In this document: in pieces, positions 1 to 5,825 of the stretch
Numbering within the stretch: position 1 is the first letter of the stretch
Layout: the number at the start of each line of letters is the position of its first letter
Assembly: GCA_017649745.1 (NCBI GenBank)
Contig: JAGCGE010000126.1
Span: 1-12,555 of the forward strand
Reading direction: 5' to 3'
Origin: Clostridiales bacterium
GTDB taxonomy: Bacteria; Bacillota_A; Clostridia; Saccharofermentanales; Saccharofermentanaceae
Length of the DNA: 12,555 nucleotides
The notes under the pieces: model-generated
What the model was told of the DNA's origin: nothing
What the model saw: only the letters and a program-made list of their open reading frames with translations
The model's database searches: none
Translations under genes and position numbers: made by a program

Positions 1-324
1 CCAATCCTCAACGAGGTTATCAGCGCGCTGTCTTGCTTTGCACTGCTTACAGTCGATCAAAGGATCGGAGAATCCGCCTACGTGACCTGAAGCTACCCAG
101 GTCCTCGGATTCATGATGATAGCAGCATCGAGACCTACGTTATATGGACTTTCCTGGACGAACTTCTTCCACCATGCTGCTTTAACGTTATTCTTGAGCT
201 GAACGCCCAACGGACCGTAGTCCCAAGAATTTGCAAGACCGCCGTAGATATCCGAACCCGGATATACAAAACCCCTTGTCTTAGCAAGAGCTACGATCTT
301 TTCCATTGACTTTTTCTCTGTCAT
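1..324 (-). CDS. glyQS: Glycyl-tRNA synthetase, single-chain type (N-terminal part, cut by window edge)
   Basis: This enzyme charges tRNA-Gly with glycine in the cytoplasm. Only the first 108 codons are present and the gene runs off the left edge. The translation begins [20 protein letters not shown] and continues through the class II synthetase N-terminal core: a GSDIYGG segment, a [13 protein letters not shown] segment and an [11 protein letters not shown] segment. All are typical of the homodimeric (eukaryote/archaea-like) GlyRS rather than the two-subunit GlyQ plus GlyS form. I chose the ATG at 324 because an AGGAACAGGAAA ribosome-binding stretch lies just upstream; a second in-frame ATG at 306 has no such site. 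It follows rpoZ by 24 bases and is probably the last visible gene of the yicC operon. No T-box leader is seen in front of it. Identity is confident; the catalytic and anticodon-binding parts cannot be seen. Confidence 0.93.
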   Translation of the reverse strand, partial: MTEKKSMEKIVALAKTRGFVYPGSDIYGGLANSWDYGPLGVQLKNNVKAAWWKKFVQESPYNVGLDAAIIMNPRTWVASGHVGGFSDPLIDCKQCKARQRADNLVEDW

Positions 325-348
325 TTTTCCTGTTCCTCGGTTCCTTAA

Positions 349-807
349 TTACTCTTCTACTTCTTCCAAGTCTTCCTCGGAAACGTCTTCATCTTCTGTT
401 ACCTCAGGTACTTCATCGAAGCTCTCTACAACTTCGATCATATCAAGACCAGTAACATCCTCGGATGACTCTTCTTTAACTTCAGCTGCTGCCTCGTACT
501 GCATAGCACGCTCGAGCTCACGCTGTCTTTCTGCTTCTTCCTTAGCAAGCTGAGCTGCCTTTTCAGCATCTCTTGCTACCTTAGTCTTAGGAACTGTGAT
601 CTCCTTAGACCTGTCTCCCTTAACACAGACGACCTTATCCTGTGCAACTTCCTTGCAGGCAAGGGAAACCATGTTTGCTGCCTTGTCCGGGATCATCGGC
701 TGGCCGCCTTCAACGAGCTGACGAGCTCTCTTACTTACGAGAACAACGAGTTCGTAAGCACAATCTGCCTTTGGCAACATCTTCTCGATCGATGGATCAA
801 CTAACAT
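349..807 (-). CDS. rpoZ: DNA-directed RNA polymerase omega subunit with long acidic C-terminal tail
   Basis: Omega is the small RNA polymerase subunit that helps beta-prime fold and assemble. Residues 14 to 60 carry the family core: a tyrosine-centred helix start followed by VLVSKRARQL (about 22 to 31) and a second helix, NMVSLACKEV. Position after gmk matches the conserved yicC-remA-gmk-rpoZ order and supports the call despite a divergent N-terminus. The protein is 152 residues, while omega is usually about 60 to 90. The extra part, roughly residues 80 to 152, begins as a charged Ala/Glu/Lys/Arg helix-like stretch and ends in a low-complexity region rich in Glu and Asp (about 29 acidic residues in the last 72). 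That tail is likely disordered and its role is unknown. A GAGG site lies about 10 bases before the ATG. A 63-base gap separates it from gmk. No other protein fits better. Confidence 0.85.
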   Translation of the reverse strand: MLVDPSIEKMLPKADCAYELVVLVSKRARQLVEGGQPMIPDKAANMVSLACKEVAQDKVVCVKGDRSKEITVPKTKVARDAEKAAQLAKEEAERQRELERAMQYEAAAEVKEESSEDVTGLDMIEVVESFDEVPEVTEDEDVSEEDLEEVEE

Positions 808-870
808 CTTTCAATACCTCTTCTTTCTTCGTATGATTTTTGTTTTTCTAACTTAGTTTCTGGTGAGCGT

Positions 871-1470
871 TTAAAGTGTCTTTTCTATTCCGCTCAATCG
901 ATCATATCTGCACTTTTCAGCCTTCATGATCGCTACTATATTGTCTACCGCAGTCTGAAGATCATCATTTACCACAACGTAATCAAACTTCTCTGCGCTT
1001 AGTACCTCTTCTCTTGCCTTCTCGAGTCTTTTCTGTACCAGCTCGAGGCTTTCGGTTCCTCTTCCCTTAAGTCTTTCTTCGAGTTTCTCGAATGACGGAG
1101 GAAGGATAAATATCGTTACCGCCTGCGGGAACTTCCTTTTAAGTGCCAGGCTTCCTGCTATCGTTATATCCAGAAGAACATCATCACCTCTGTTGCTCTT
1201 CTCGATAAGCGGTGTCGCAGGTGTTCCATAGTAGTTATCGACGTACATGTCGTATTCAATGATCTCGCCTTCTTTAACGAGCTTTTCGAATTCATCCTTT
1301 GTCCTGAAATAGTACTCGACTCCATCCTGCTCTTCGCCTCTCGGCGGACGTGTTGTTACCGATATGGAGTGCTTACACTCAGGAAACAATCTTCTTATCT
1401 CTTCGATTATGGTTCCCTTGCCGACTCCCGACGGACCCGATACGGATATCATCAAACCTTTTTCACTCAT
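871..1470 (-). CDS. gmk: Guanylate kinase
   Basis: Guanylate kinase phosphorylates GMP to GDP with ATP and feeds the GTP, dGTP and (p)ppGpp pools. The 199-residue length is normal. The P-loop GPSGVGKGT lies at residues 12 to 20, and the GMP-binding segment with TTRPPR and GVEYYF follows at about residues 40 to 55. A YGTP motif and a C-terminal helix pair complete the fold. The ATG overlaps the stop of remA by four bases (ATGA), which implies translational coupling. An AGGTGAGG ribosome binding site sits inside the end of remA. The same remA-gmk-rpoZ order is found in Bacillus, where gmk supplies the guanine nucleotides. Nothing looks broken. Confidence 0.97.
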   Translation of the reverse strand: MSEKGLMISVSGPSGVGKGTIIEEIRRLFPECKHSISVTTRPPRGEEQDGVEYYFRTKDEFEKLVKEGEIIEYDMYVDNYYGTPATPLIEKSNRGDDVLLDITIAGSLALKRKFPQAVTIFILPPSFEKLEERLKGRGTESLELVQKRLEKAREEVLSAEKFDYVVVNDDLQTAVDNIVAIMKAEKCRYDRLSGIEKTL

Positions 1471-1724
1471 ACCCGATCCTCACCTTCTAACAAAGCCTTA
1501 AGAGCTGTTGTATCGATAGAACTTAAGATGATGTGGTCACTGTCGGTGATTATTACCGAACGGCATTTCTTGCCTGCACATCCGTCTATCAGCATGCTCC
1601 TGTCTCTTGCTTCCTGGATCATCCTTCTTATCGGAGAAGAATCGGCTCCTGCTATGCAGAGGATCCTTCCGGATGCTACCAGGTTTCCGAACCCTATATC
1701 AATGAACTTGTTGCTGTCCTTCAT
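1467..1724 (-). CDS. remA: RemA/DUF370 family regulatory DNA-binding protein
   Basis: In Bacillus, RemA is a small DNA-binding activator of biofilm matrix genes and osmoprotection genes that forms ring-shaped oligomers. This 85-residue protein has the family signature from end to end: FIDIGFGN at residues 7 to 14, the PIRRMIQEARDR segment at 31 to 42, MLIDG at 44 to 48 and VIITDSDHIILSS at 57 to 69. The family's usual basic RR loop before VIITDSDH is here GKKCRS, with two cysteines (49 and 54) that I do not recall as typical. The start at 1724 follows a weak GGAA-type ribosome binding site. It lies 18 bases after yicC and overlaps gmk by four bases. Family identity is firm; whether it controls matrix genes in this organism is unknown, since DUF370 proteins are common in Clostridia with unstudied roles. 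Confidence 0.92.
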   Translation of the reverse strand: MKDSNKFIDIGFGNLVASGRILCIAGADSSPIRRMIQEARDRSMLIDGCAGKKCRSVIITDSDHIILSSIDTTALKALLEGEDRV

Positions 1725-1742
1725 TAATTTCCGTCGCCTTCC

Positions 1743-2630
1743 TTACACGAGATTCTGGATCTGCTCTCTGATCTTCTCGATCTCATTCTTCATAAGAAGA
1801 ACTCTGTTTGTGATCTCCAGATCATTTGCCTTGGAACCGATGGTATTAACTTCTCTGTTGATCTCCTGAACGAGGAAATCCATTTTCTTTCCGATGCCGC
1901 CTTCTGAATTAAGGATGTTTCTTGCCTGTGAGAAGTGACTTATAAGTCTTGCAAGTTCTTCATCTATTGCAGCTTTATCAGCGAATACCGCAACTTCTGC
2001 TGCAAGTCTTGCATCGTCATAGAATGCTCTCTTCTCAGAATCCAAGATCTCGTCGATCCTGTCTGAGAGTCTGACCTTATAATCTTCGATAACTGACGGA
2101 GCTCTTGTAGCGATCTCGTTTCTGATACCTTCAAGATATTCAACCTTTGAAAGAAGATCTTCACAAAGTGCTTCACCTTCTGCTTTACGCATCTGGAGCA
2201 TTCCGTTTAAGGCTTCTGCCATTACTTCGCTTATCTCTTTACCGAGAGTTTCTTCATCAACGGATGCCTGTCTTATGATAAGAACATCCTGGTAAGAAGA
2301 TAATCTTGTAGCCGTAAGATCGTCCTGTCTTCCCGTTACTTCGCAAAGCTTGATGATCGCTTCCGAATATGCCTTTGCCAAACCTTCGTTAACTGCTACT
2401 TCAGTAGATGCGCTCTCCTGATCCTCATATGTTACATAACAGTCGACCTTACCTCTTCCGAGTGTGTCCGAGATCTGCTTTCTAAGTCCGCTTTCAGCGA
2501 AGTTAAATAGTCTCGGAAGTCTTATATTGATGTCACAGTAACGGCTGTTAACAGATTTAAGTTCGACAGTGTAACGTCTGGTAGAAAAAATCTTTTCCGC
2601 GCGGCCGAAGCCGGTCATGCTGTATGCCAT
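1743..2630 (-). CDS. yicC: YicC/YloC family endoribonuclease
   Basis: YicC-family proteins are endoribonucleases linked to small-RNA and mRNA turnover, acting in the cytoplasm. The protein begins MAYSMTGFGRAE, the diagnostic N-terminus. An N-terminal domain spans residues 2 to about 155 and includes ELKSVNSRY and IRLPR. The C-terminal domain (about 212 to 295) contains DEELARLISH, GKKMDFLVQEINRE and NTIGSKAND, and ends in EKIREQIQNLV, all family hallmarks. Length (295) is normal. I chose the ATG at 2630 over the in-frame TTG at 2642: a GAGG ribosome binding site sits six bases before the ATG, and the conserved N-terminus starts there. It is the first gene of a likely operon with remA, gmk, rpoZ and glyQS, and a promoter and leader hairpin lie upstream. 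Confidence 0.94.
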   Translation of the reverse strand: MAYSMTGFGRAEKIFSTRRYTVELKSVNSRYCDINIRLPRLFNFAESGLRKQISDTLGRGKVDCYVTYEDQESASTEVAVNEGLAKAYSEAIIKLCEVTGRQDDLTATRLSSYQDVLIIRQASVDEETLGKEISEVMAEALNGMLQMRKAEGEALCEDLLSKVEYLEGIRNEIATRAPSVIEDYKVRLSDRIDEILDSEKRAFYDDARLAAEVAVFADKAAIDEELARLISHFSQARNILNSEGGIGKKMDFLVQEINREVNTIGSKANDLEITNRVLLMKNEIEKIREQIQNLV

Positions 2631-2658
2631 AAAAAACCTCAAAAAACAAGGATAGAAA

Positions 2659-2696
2659 AGCCCTCTCGCGAAGATATTCCTTCGCCCGAGAAGGCT
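2659..2696 (-). promoter_or_regulatory. Stem-loop at the start of the yicC operon leader
   Basis: On the minus-strand RNA the arms are a 10-bp outer stem (including one U-G wobble), a two-base GG bulge and a 5-bp inner stem (CGAAG with CTTCG), closed by a GAATAT loop. The wobble pair becomes a C-A mismatch on the plus strand, which suggests the structure matters in minus-strand RNA. It starts about five bases after the predicted start site and is followed by TTTTCTATCC, then a T6 run before the ribosome binding site of yicC. It could protect the 5' end of the mRNA, attenuate transcription, or terminate read-through from the upstream phosphohydrolase gene. Which of these applies is inference. 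Confidence 0.5.
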
Positions 2697-2706
2697 CGAC
2701 TTTTTT

Positions 2707-2735
2707 ATTATAATATATAGGCCTTAAATTAGCAA
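2707..2735 (-). promoter_or_regulatory. Sigma-A-type promoter for yicC-remA-gmk-rpoZ-glyQS
   Basis: On the minus strand there is a -35 box TTGCTA at 2730 to 2735 (4 of 6 to consensus), a 17-base spacer and a perfect -10 box TATAAT at 2707 to 2712. The predicted start site is near 2700, giving a leader of about 70 bases to the yicC ATG at 2630. Box sequences and spacing are read directly; use of the promoter is inferred. Confidence 0.65.
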
Positions 2736-2745
2736 CAAATAACTT

Positions 2746-2778
2746 TTTCGAAAGTCTCGAAACGACTGTGCTGCAGTC
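2746..2778 (-). other. Two small adjacent inverted repeats between the phosphohydrolase gene and the yicC promoter
   Basis: Two perfect inverted repeats lie side by side: TTTCGA/TCGAAA with a 5-base loop (2746 to 2762) and GACTG/CAGTC with a 5-base loop (2764 to 2778). They are 34 to 66 bases after the stop of the phosphohydrolase gene and just upstream of the yicC -35 box. No T-run follows on the minus strand, so they are not a standard intrinsic terminator. They could form the 3' end of the upstream mRNA after processing or be binding sites at the promoter. The remaining bases between the genes show nothing else clear. Confidence 0.3.
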
Positions 2779-2811
2779 TCTTTCAGACCAAACTTTTTTC
2801 TACTGTACTAT

Positions 2812-3537
2812 TTAAGGTACAATTAACCCTGATATATCCACAGGGTCAAATGATATAAAATCGGATGCTACGCACCTATAAAGGACTCCGTTAACTTCCC
2901 CTTCTTTGGCGACCATATGACCCTTGCCGTGAAGGTGGCCGTAAAGGCAGATATCAATATTGCCCTCCTCGAGTTTCTTTGCAAAATCCGTGTTGGTCGA
3001 TGATTTGGTAACAGGCGGAAAATGGATCATGATGATGTGCTTTTTCTTATGCTCGGGATCAATCCTGTTGATGTCCTTGATGCAAAGATCAAGTCTAATG
3101 ATCTCACGGTCGTATATCCTTAAGTCATCTTCGCCGAAATGGGAATCGCCCGGAAGTATCCAGCCTCTTGTGGCTCCGACTACAAAGTCTTCGACTTCGA
3201 TCGCCTTGTTCTGAAGAAAATTTAATGAACTATAGCCCTTTTCTTCCGTGAATCTTTCCATCTTCTTGACGGTGGTCCACCAGTAATCGTGGTTACCTCT
3301 TGAAAGGATCTTTTTTCCGGGAAGCGACTGCAAAAACTCAAAGTCTTTATTTATCTCGCTTAAGTAAGTAGCCCATGAGATATCGCCCGGGATAAGGACA
3401 GTATCTTCGTCCTTTACCTTTGCTTCCCAGTTCTCTTTGATCTTGTCCATATAGTTATCCCAGAAGGGATTAAAAACATCCATAGGCTTATCGATATCTT
3501 TGGCAAGATGAAGGTCAGCTATGCTATATACGGACAT
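2812..3537 (-). CDS. Calcineurin-like metallophosphoesterase (predicted phosphohydrolase, COG1768-like)
   Basis: This is a cytoplasmic two-metal phosphoesterase; the substrate cannot be told from the sequence. The metal-binding motifs are complete and in order: DLH at residues 8 to 10, GD at 51 to 52, GNHD at 81 to 84, a lone His at 172 (IHFPP) and GHLHG at 200 to 204. The DISW and GNHDYWW contexts and 241-residue length resemble the uncharacterised bacterial family of predicted phosphohydrolases rather than UDP-sugar hydrolases or exonuclease SbcD. There is no signal peptide or membrane segment. The ATG lies four bases after the uvrC stop, with AGGAGTAAC as ribosome binding site overlapping the uvrC end, so it is probably cotranscribed with uvrC. 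A nucleotide or cyclic-nucleotide role would be a guess. Confidence 0.88.
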   Translation of the reverse strand: MSVYSIADLHLAKDIDKPMDVFNPFWDNYMDKIKENWEAKVKDEDTVLIPGDISWATYLSEINKDFEFLQSLPGKKILSRGNHDYWWTTVKKMERFTEEKGYSSLNFLQNKAIEVEDFVVGATRGWILPGDSHFGEDDLRIYDREIIRLDLCIKDINRIDPEHKKKHIIMIHFPPVTKSSTNTDFAKKLEEGNIDICLYGHLHGKGHMVAKEGEVNGVLYRCVASDFISFDPVDISGLIVP

Positions 3538-3541
3538 CAGG

Positions 3542-5407
3542 TTACTCCTTAGAAAAATGCTCGATTATACGGTCGGCGTTCTCCTCAGTTATCGAAGGAC
3601 ATTGTAGTAGTTCTTCTCTCGTTGCTTCGGAGATCTTTTTGATTGTACCAAAATGCGAGAGCAATTTCTTCCTTTTGGCAGGACCTATTCCGCTTATCTC
3701 CTCGAGGCTATACCTTAAATTTCTCTTCTTGGAGAGCTTACGCTGGTATGTTATCGCGAATCTGTGGACTTCGTTCTGGACTGCAGTAAGAAATCTTAGA
3801 AGGACTAATTCATCATCGTTCAGGTTGTCCTTATCAAGGTATATCTCTCTTCCGTCAGGGAACACGAGACCAGCGGTCTTGTGCCTTTTGTTCTTGAACA
3901 TACCCGCCAGAAGGATCTTATCGTCTAATCCGAGTTCCGTTAAGACTTCCAAGATCGCGGATACCTGACCCTTGCCGCCGTCAGCTAAGATCAGTTCGGG
4001 ATATGTAAAACCGTCGTCTTTGCCGTGAGAAAAACGCCTTGTAAGGACTTCTCTCATTGATGCGAAATCATCCTGGGTCTCTACTGTCTTAAGCTTAAAC
4101 AATCTATAGGACTGCTTGTCGGCTTTGCCGTTAGTAAAGACTACCATGCCCGAGCAGATGTCATCGTTTCCGAGGTTGGAGATATCGAAGGATTCGATCC
4201 TCTTGATGCTTCCTTCTTCGATGCCGAATTCCTTCTCGATTATATGAACTGCTGCATTAGGGTCGCTTCCTGCTCCGCCGCCTCTTAAGATCCTTCGGGT
4301 CATCATCTCACGGGCGTTAAGTTCCGCCATCTTAAGAAGCGCGAGAAGTTCGCCTCTTTCAGGCACCTTGATGGTGACTTTGTGCTTTGCCAGACCCGTA
4401 AGGTAATCTTCGATATCTGTAAGGCTTGATTCGTCATCCAATTTACACGGGATTATTATGGTCTCAGGAATGAACGGGGCATTGTCGTAGTACTGCATCA
4501 AGAAGTTTAAGATGAGCTCGGAGTTTTCGGAGCCTTCGCTTCTTACAAAGTATGTGGATGAACCGACGACACGGCCGTCACGCAGTTCGAGTTTTCGAAT
4601 AGAAGATTCACCAGCATCAGAATAGATACCGATGGCGTCTACGTCACGCCTTATGTCCATGAAGATCTTCTGGCTCTTGGTGATGTTCTCGAGCGCAAAG
4701 AGCCGGTCCCTGTAGATGGAGGCGCGCTCGAAGTCATAGGATTCCGCGGCCTTTTCCATCTGCTGACGGATCATGGACTTGATGCCGTCATAACGGCCTT
4801 CGAAGAATTCGACGATATTTCCCATCATCTTAAGGTACTCGTCGGCGTTGATGCCGCCGTTACACGGAGCCAGGCACTTGCCGATGTGGTAGTTAAGGCA
4901 CGGGCGTTCCTTTCCGATGTCACGGGGGAGCTTACGGGCGCATTTTTTCAGAGGGAAGATGGCGTCGATGGCCTTAAGGAAGACAAAAAGGTCGCCGTTA
5001 AGGTACGGGCCGAAGTAGAGGGCGCCTTTTTTCCTGGCTTCCTCGTCGGGACGGAAGACCTTCATGACCCTTGGGAATGCTTCGTTCATGGTGATGCAGA
5101 CATAAGGATAGCCTTTGTCATCACGAAGAAGGATATTGTAATGGGGTTGATATCTCTTGATGAGGTTGGCCTCGAGAAGGAGTGCCTCAGCCTCTGTGGA
5201 TACGACCACGTATTCGAAGTCCGCCACGTGAGAGACCATTGCTCTTACTTTGTTGTTGGGGATGTCGTGGTCGCCGAAGTAGGATCTCAAGCGGTTTCGA
5301 AGTTTCTTCGCTTTGCCTACATAAATAACGCAACCCGAAGCGTCCTTCATCAGGTAAACTCCGGGTTCTTGTGGTACTAAATCAAGCCGAGCGTCAAAGC
5401 CGTTCAT
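3542..5407 (-). CDS. uvrC: UvrABC excision nuclease subunit C
   Basis: UvrC makes both the 3' and 5' incisions around bulky DNA lesions after UvrA and UvrB load. The 621-residue protein has all expected parts: the GIY-YIG nuclease domain (about 13 to 95, with GVYLM and IYVGKAKKLRNRL), four cysteines at 156, 170, 178 and 182 with the spacing of the reported UvrC iron-sulfur ligands, a UVR domain (about 205 to 240) that contacts UvrB, an RNase H-like domain with candidate catalytic residues D408 (ESFDIS), D476 (LADGGKGQ) and H549 (EVHRFA), and C-terminal helix-hairpin-helix repeats (about 568 to 618, ISGIGPAKRKKLL). The ATG overlaps the stop of the HPr-like gene by four bases (ATGA), suggesting translational coupling. 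In many Firmicutes uvrC lies near hprK, rapZ and whiA, so an HPr-type neighbour fits. The gene appears intact. Confidence 0.97.
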   Translation of the reverse strand: MNGFDARLDLVPQEPGVYLMKDASGCVIYVGKAKKLRNRLRSYFGDHDIPNNKVRAMVSHVADFEYVVVSTEAEALLLEANLIKRYQPHYNILLRDDKGYPYVCITMNEAFPRVMKVFRPDEEARKKGALYFGPYLNGDLFVFLKAIDAIFPLKKCARKLPRDIGKERPCLNYHIGKCLAPCNGGINADEYLKMMGNIVEFFEGRYDGIKSMIRQQMEKAAESYDFERASIYRDRLFALENITKSQKIFMDIRRDVDAIGIYSDAGESSIRKLELRDGRVVGSSTYFVRSEGSENSELILNFLMQYYDNAPFIPETIIIPCKLDDESSLTDIEDYLTGLAKHKVTIKVPERGELLALLKMAELNAREMMTRRILRGGGAGSDPNAAVHIIEKEFGIEEGSIKRIESFDISNLGNDDICSGMVVFTNGKADKQSYRLFKLKTVETQDDFASMREVLTRRFSHGKDDGFTYPELILADGGKGQVSAILEVLTELGLDDKILLAGMFKNKRHKTAGLVFPDGREIYLDKDNLNDDELVLLRFLTAVQNEVHRFAITYQRKLSKKRNLRYSLEEISGIGPAKRKKLLSHFGTIKKISEATREELLQCPSITEENADRIIEHFSKE

Positions 5408-5667
5408 GAAACCTTAGGGTTGTTCAAGTAACTTACGAGCTCATCTACCGCTTCCTGTGCGTCAACACCGTCAGCATTAATATCTATTCCAACTCCGTTC
5501 TCGATACCGAGTGACATAACTCCGAGAAGACTCTTGGCATTCGCACGACGCCCGTCTCTGGTCAGGTAGATTGTGCTCTTGAAACTCGAAGCCTTTTGGA
5601 TAAGCATCGCAACAGCCTTCATCTGAAGCGCATCCTCACACTTAAAAACTACTGTCTCTTGTACCAT
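5404..5667 (-). CDS. HPr homologue lacking the phosphorylatable histidine (Crh-like)
   Basis: The 87-residue protein aligns with HPr/Crh without gaps. True HPr carries phosphate on His15 within a GLHARPA motif for sugar uptake by the PTS. Here that stretch reads ALQMKAVA, so position 15 is Gln, position 17 is Lys and Pro18 is Ala. The protein therefore should not accept phosphate from enzyme I. The second regulatory site is kept: NAKSLLGVMSLG with Ser46 exactly in place, the site used by HPr kinase/phosphorylase for CcpA-dependent catabolite control. This Gln15/Ser46 combination is that of Bacillus Crh, but Crh keeps the ARPA residues that are changed here. A strong AAGGAGG ribosome binding site lies before the ATG. 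It leads an operon with uvrC. The family call is firm; a role as a Ser46-phosphorylated corepressor is inference, and divergence to another role is possible. Confidence 0.88.
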   Translation of the reverse strand: MVQETVVFKCEDALQMKAVAMLIQKASSFKSTIYLTRDGRRANAKSLLGVMSLGIENGVGIDINADGVDAQEAVDELVSYLNNPKVS

Positions 5668-5687
5668 AGCCGCCTCCTTAAGAAACG

Positions 5688-5727
5688 AAATATACTATGC
5701 AAATCTTATTGCAAGTAAAGTATATTT
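5688..5727. repeat. 40-base interrupted palindrome over the -10 box and start site
   Basis: The outer arms are perfect 9-base inverted repeats, AAATATACT (5688 to 5696) and AGTATATTT (5719 to 5727). An inner pair, TGCAA (5698 to 5702) and TTGCA (5709 to 5713), is nested within, around the centre ATCTTA. The right outer arm contains the -10 box of the promoter and the inner pair covers the predicted start site. Because only the left half would be transcribed, the symmetry is more likely to act at DNA level, for example as an operator, than as an RNA hairpin. AT-rich chance symmetry cannot be excluded. Confidence 0.45.
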
Positions 5728-5747
5728 TCACGAAAAAACAAAGTCAA
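5719..5747 (-). promoter_or_regulatory. Sigma-A-type promoter for the HPr-like gene, uvrC and phosphohydrolase
   Basis: The minus strand has TTGACT (-35, 5742 to 5747, 5 of 6 to consensus), a 17-base spacer and TATACT (-10, 5719 to 5724, 5 of 6). The predicted start is near 5712, giving a leader of about 44 bases to the ATG at 5667. This is one of the best promoter matches in the window and separates this unit from the upstream tsaB-rimI gene. Confidence 0.7.
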
Positions 5748-5825
5748 CAAAATAAGGAACGGCGAAGTTTTTTTCGCTTTTTTCAACGGCAAATGAGAAA
5801 AGATTTTCATTTCTTTTGGTTAAAT

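Noticed and set aside
325..348. T-box riboswitch in front of glyQS
   Set aside because: Only 24 bases separate rpoZ and glyQS, which is far too short for a T-box leader.
1369..1869. A 166-codon plus-strand frame over gmk, remA and yicC
   Set aside because: It crosses three real conserved genes on the other strand and their boundaries; no recognisable domains.
4886..5380. A 164-codon plus-strand frame across uvrC
   Set aside because: Antisense shadow of the conserved GIY-YIG region of uvrC, with no family motifs and no ribosome binding site.
5688..5747. LexA (SOS) box in front of the uvrC operon
   Set aside because: No GAAC-N4-GTTC type sequence is found near the promoter; the palindrome there has different arms.
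5762..5783. Short hairpin GCGAA/TTCGC followed by six T on the plus strand, as a terminator
   Set aside because: The stem is only five bases, and the T-run lies in the plus direction where no gene ends. In the minus direction, where tsaB-rimI ends, the sequence after it is not a proper T-run.
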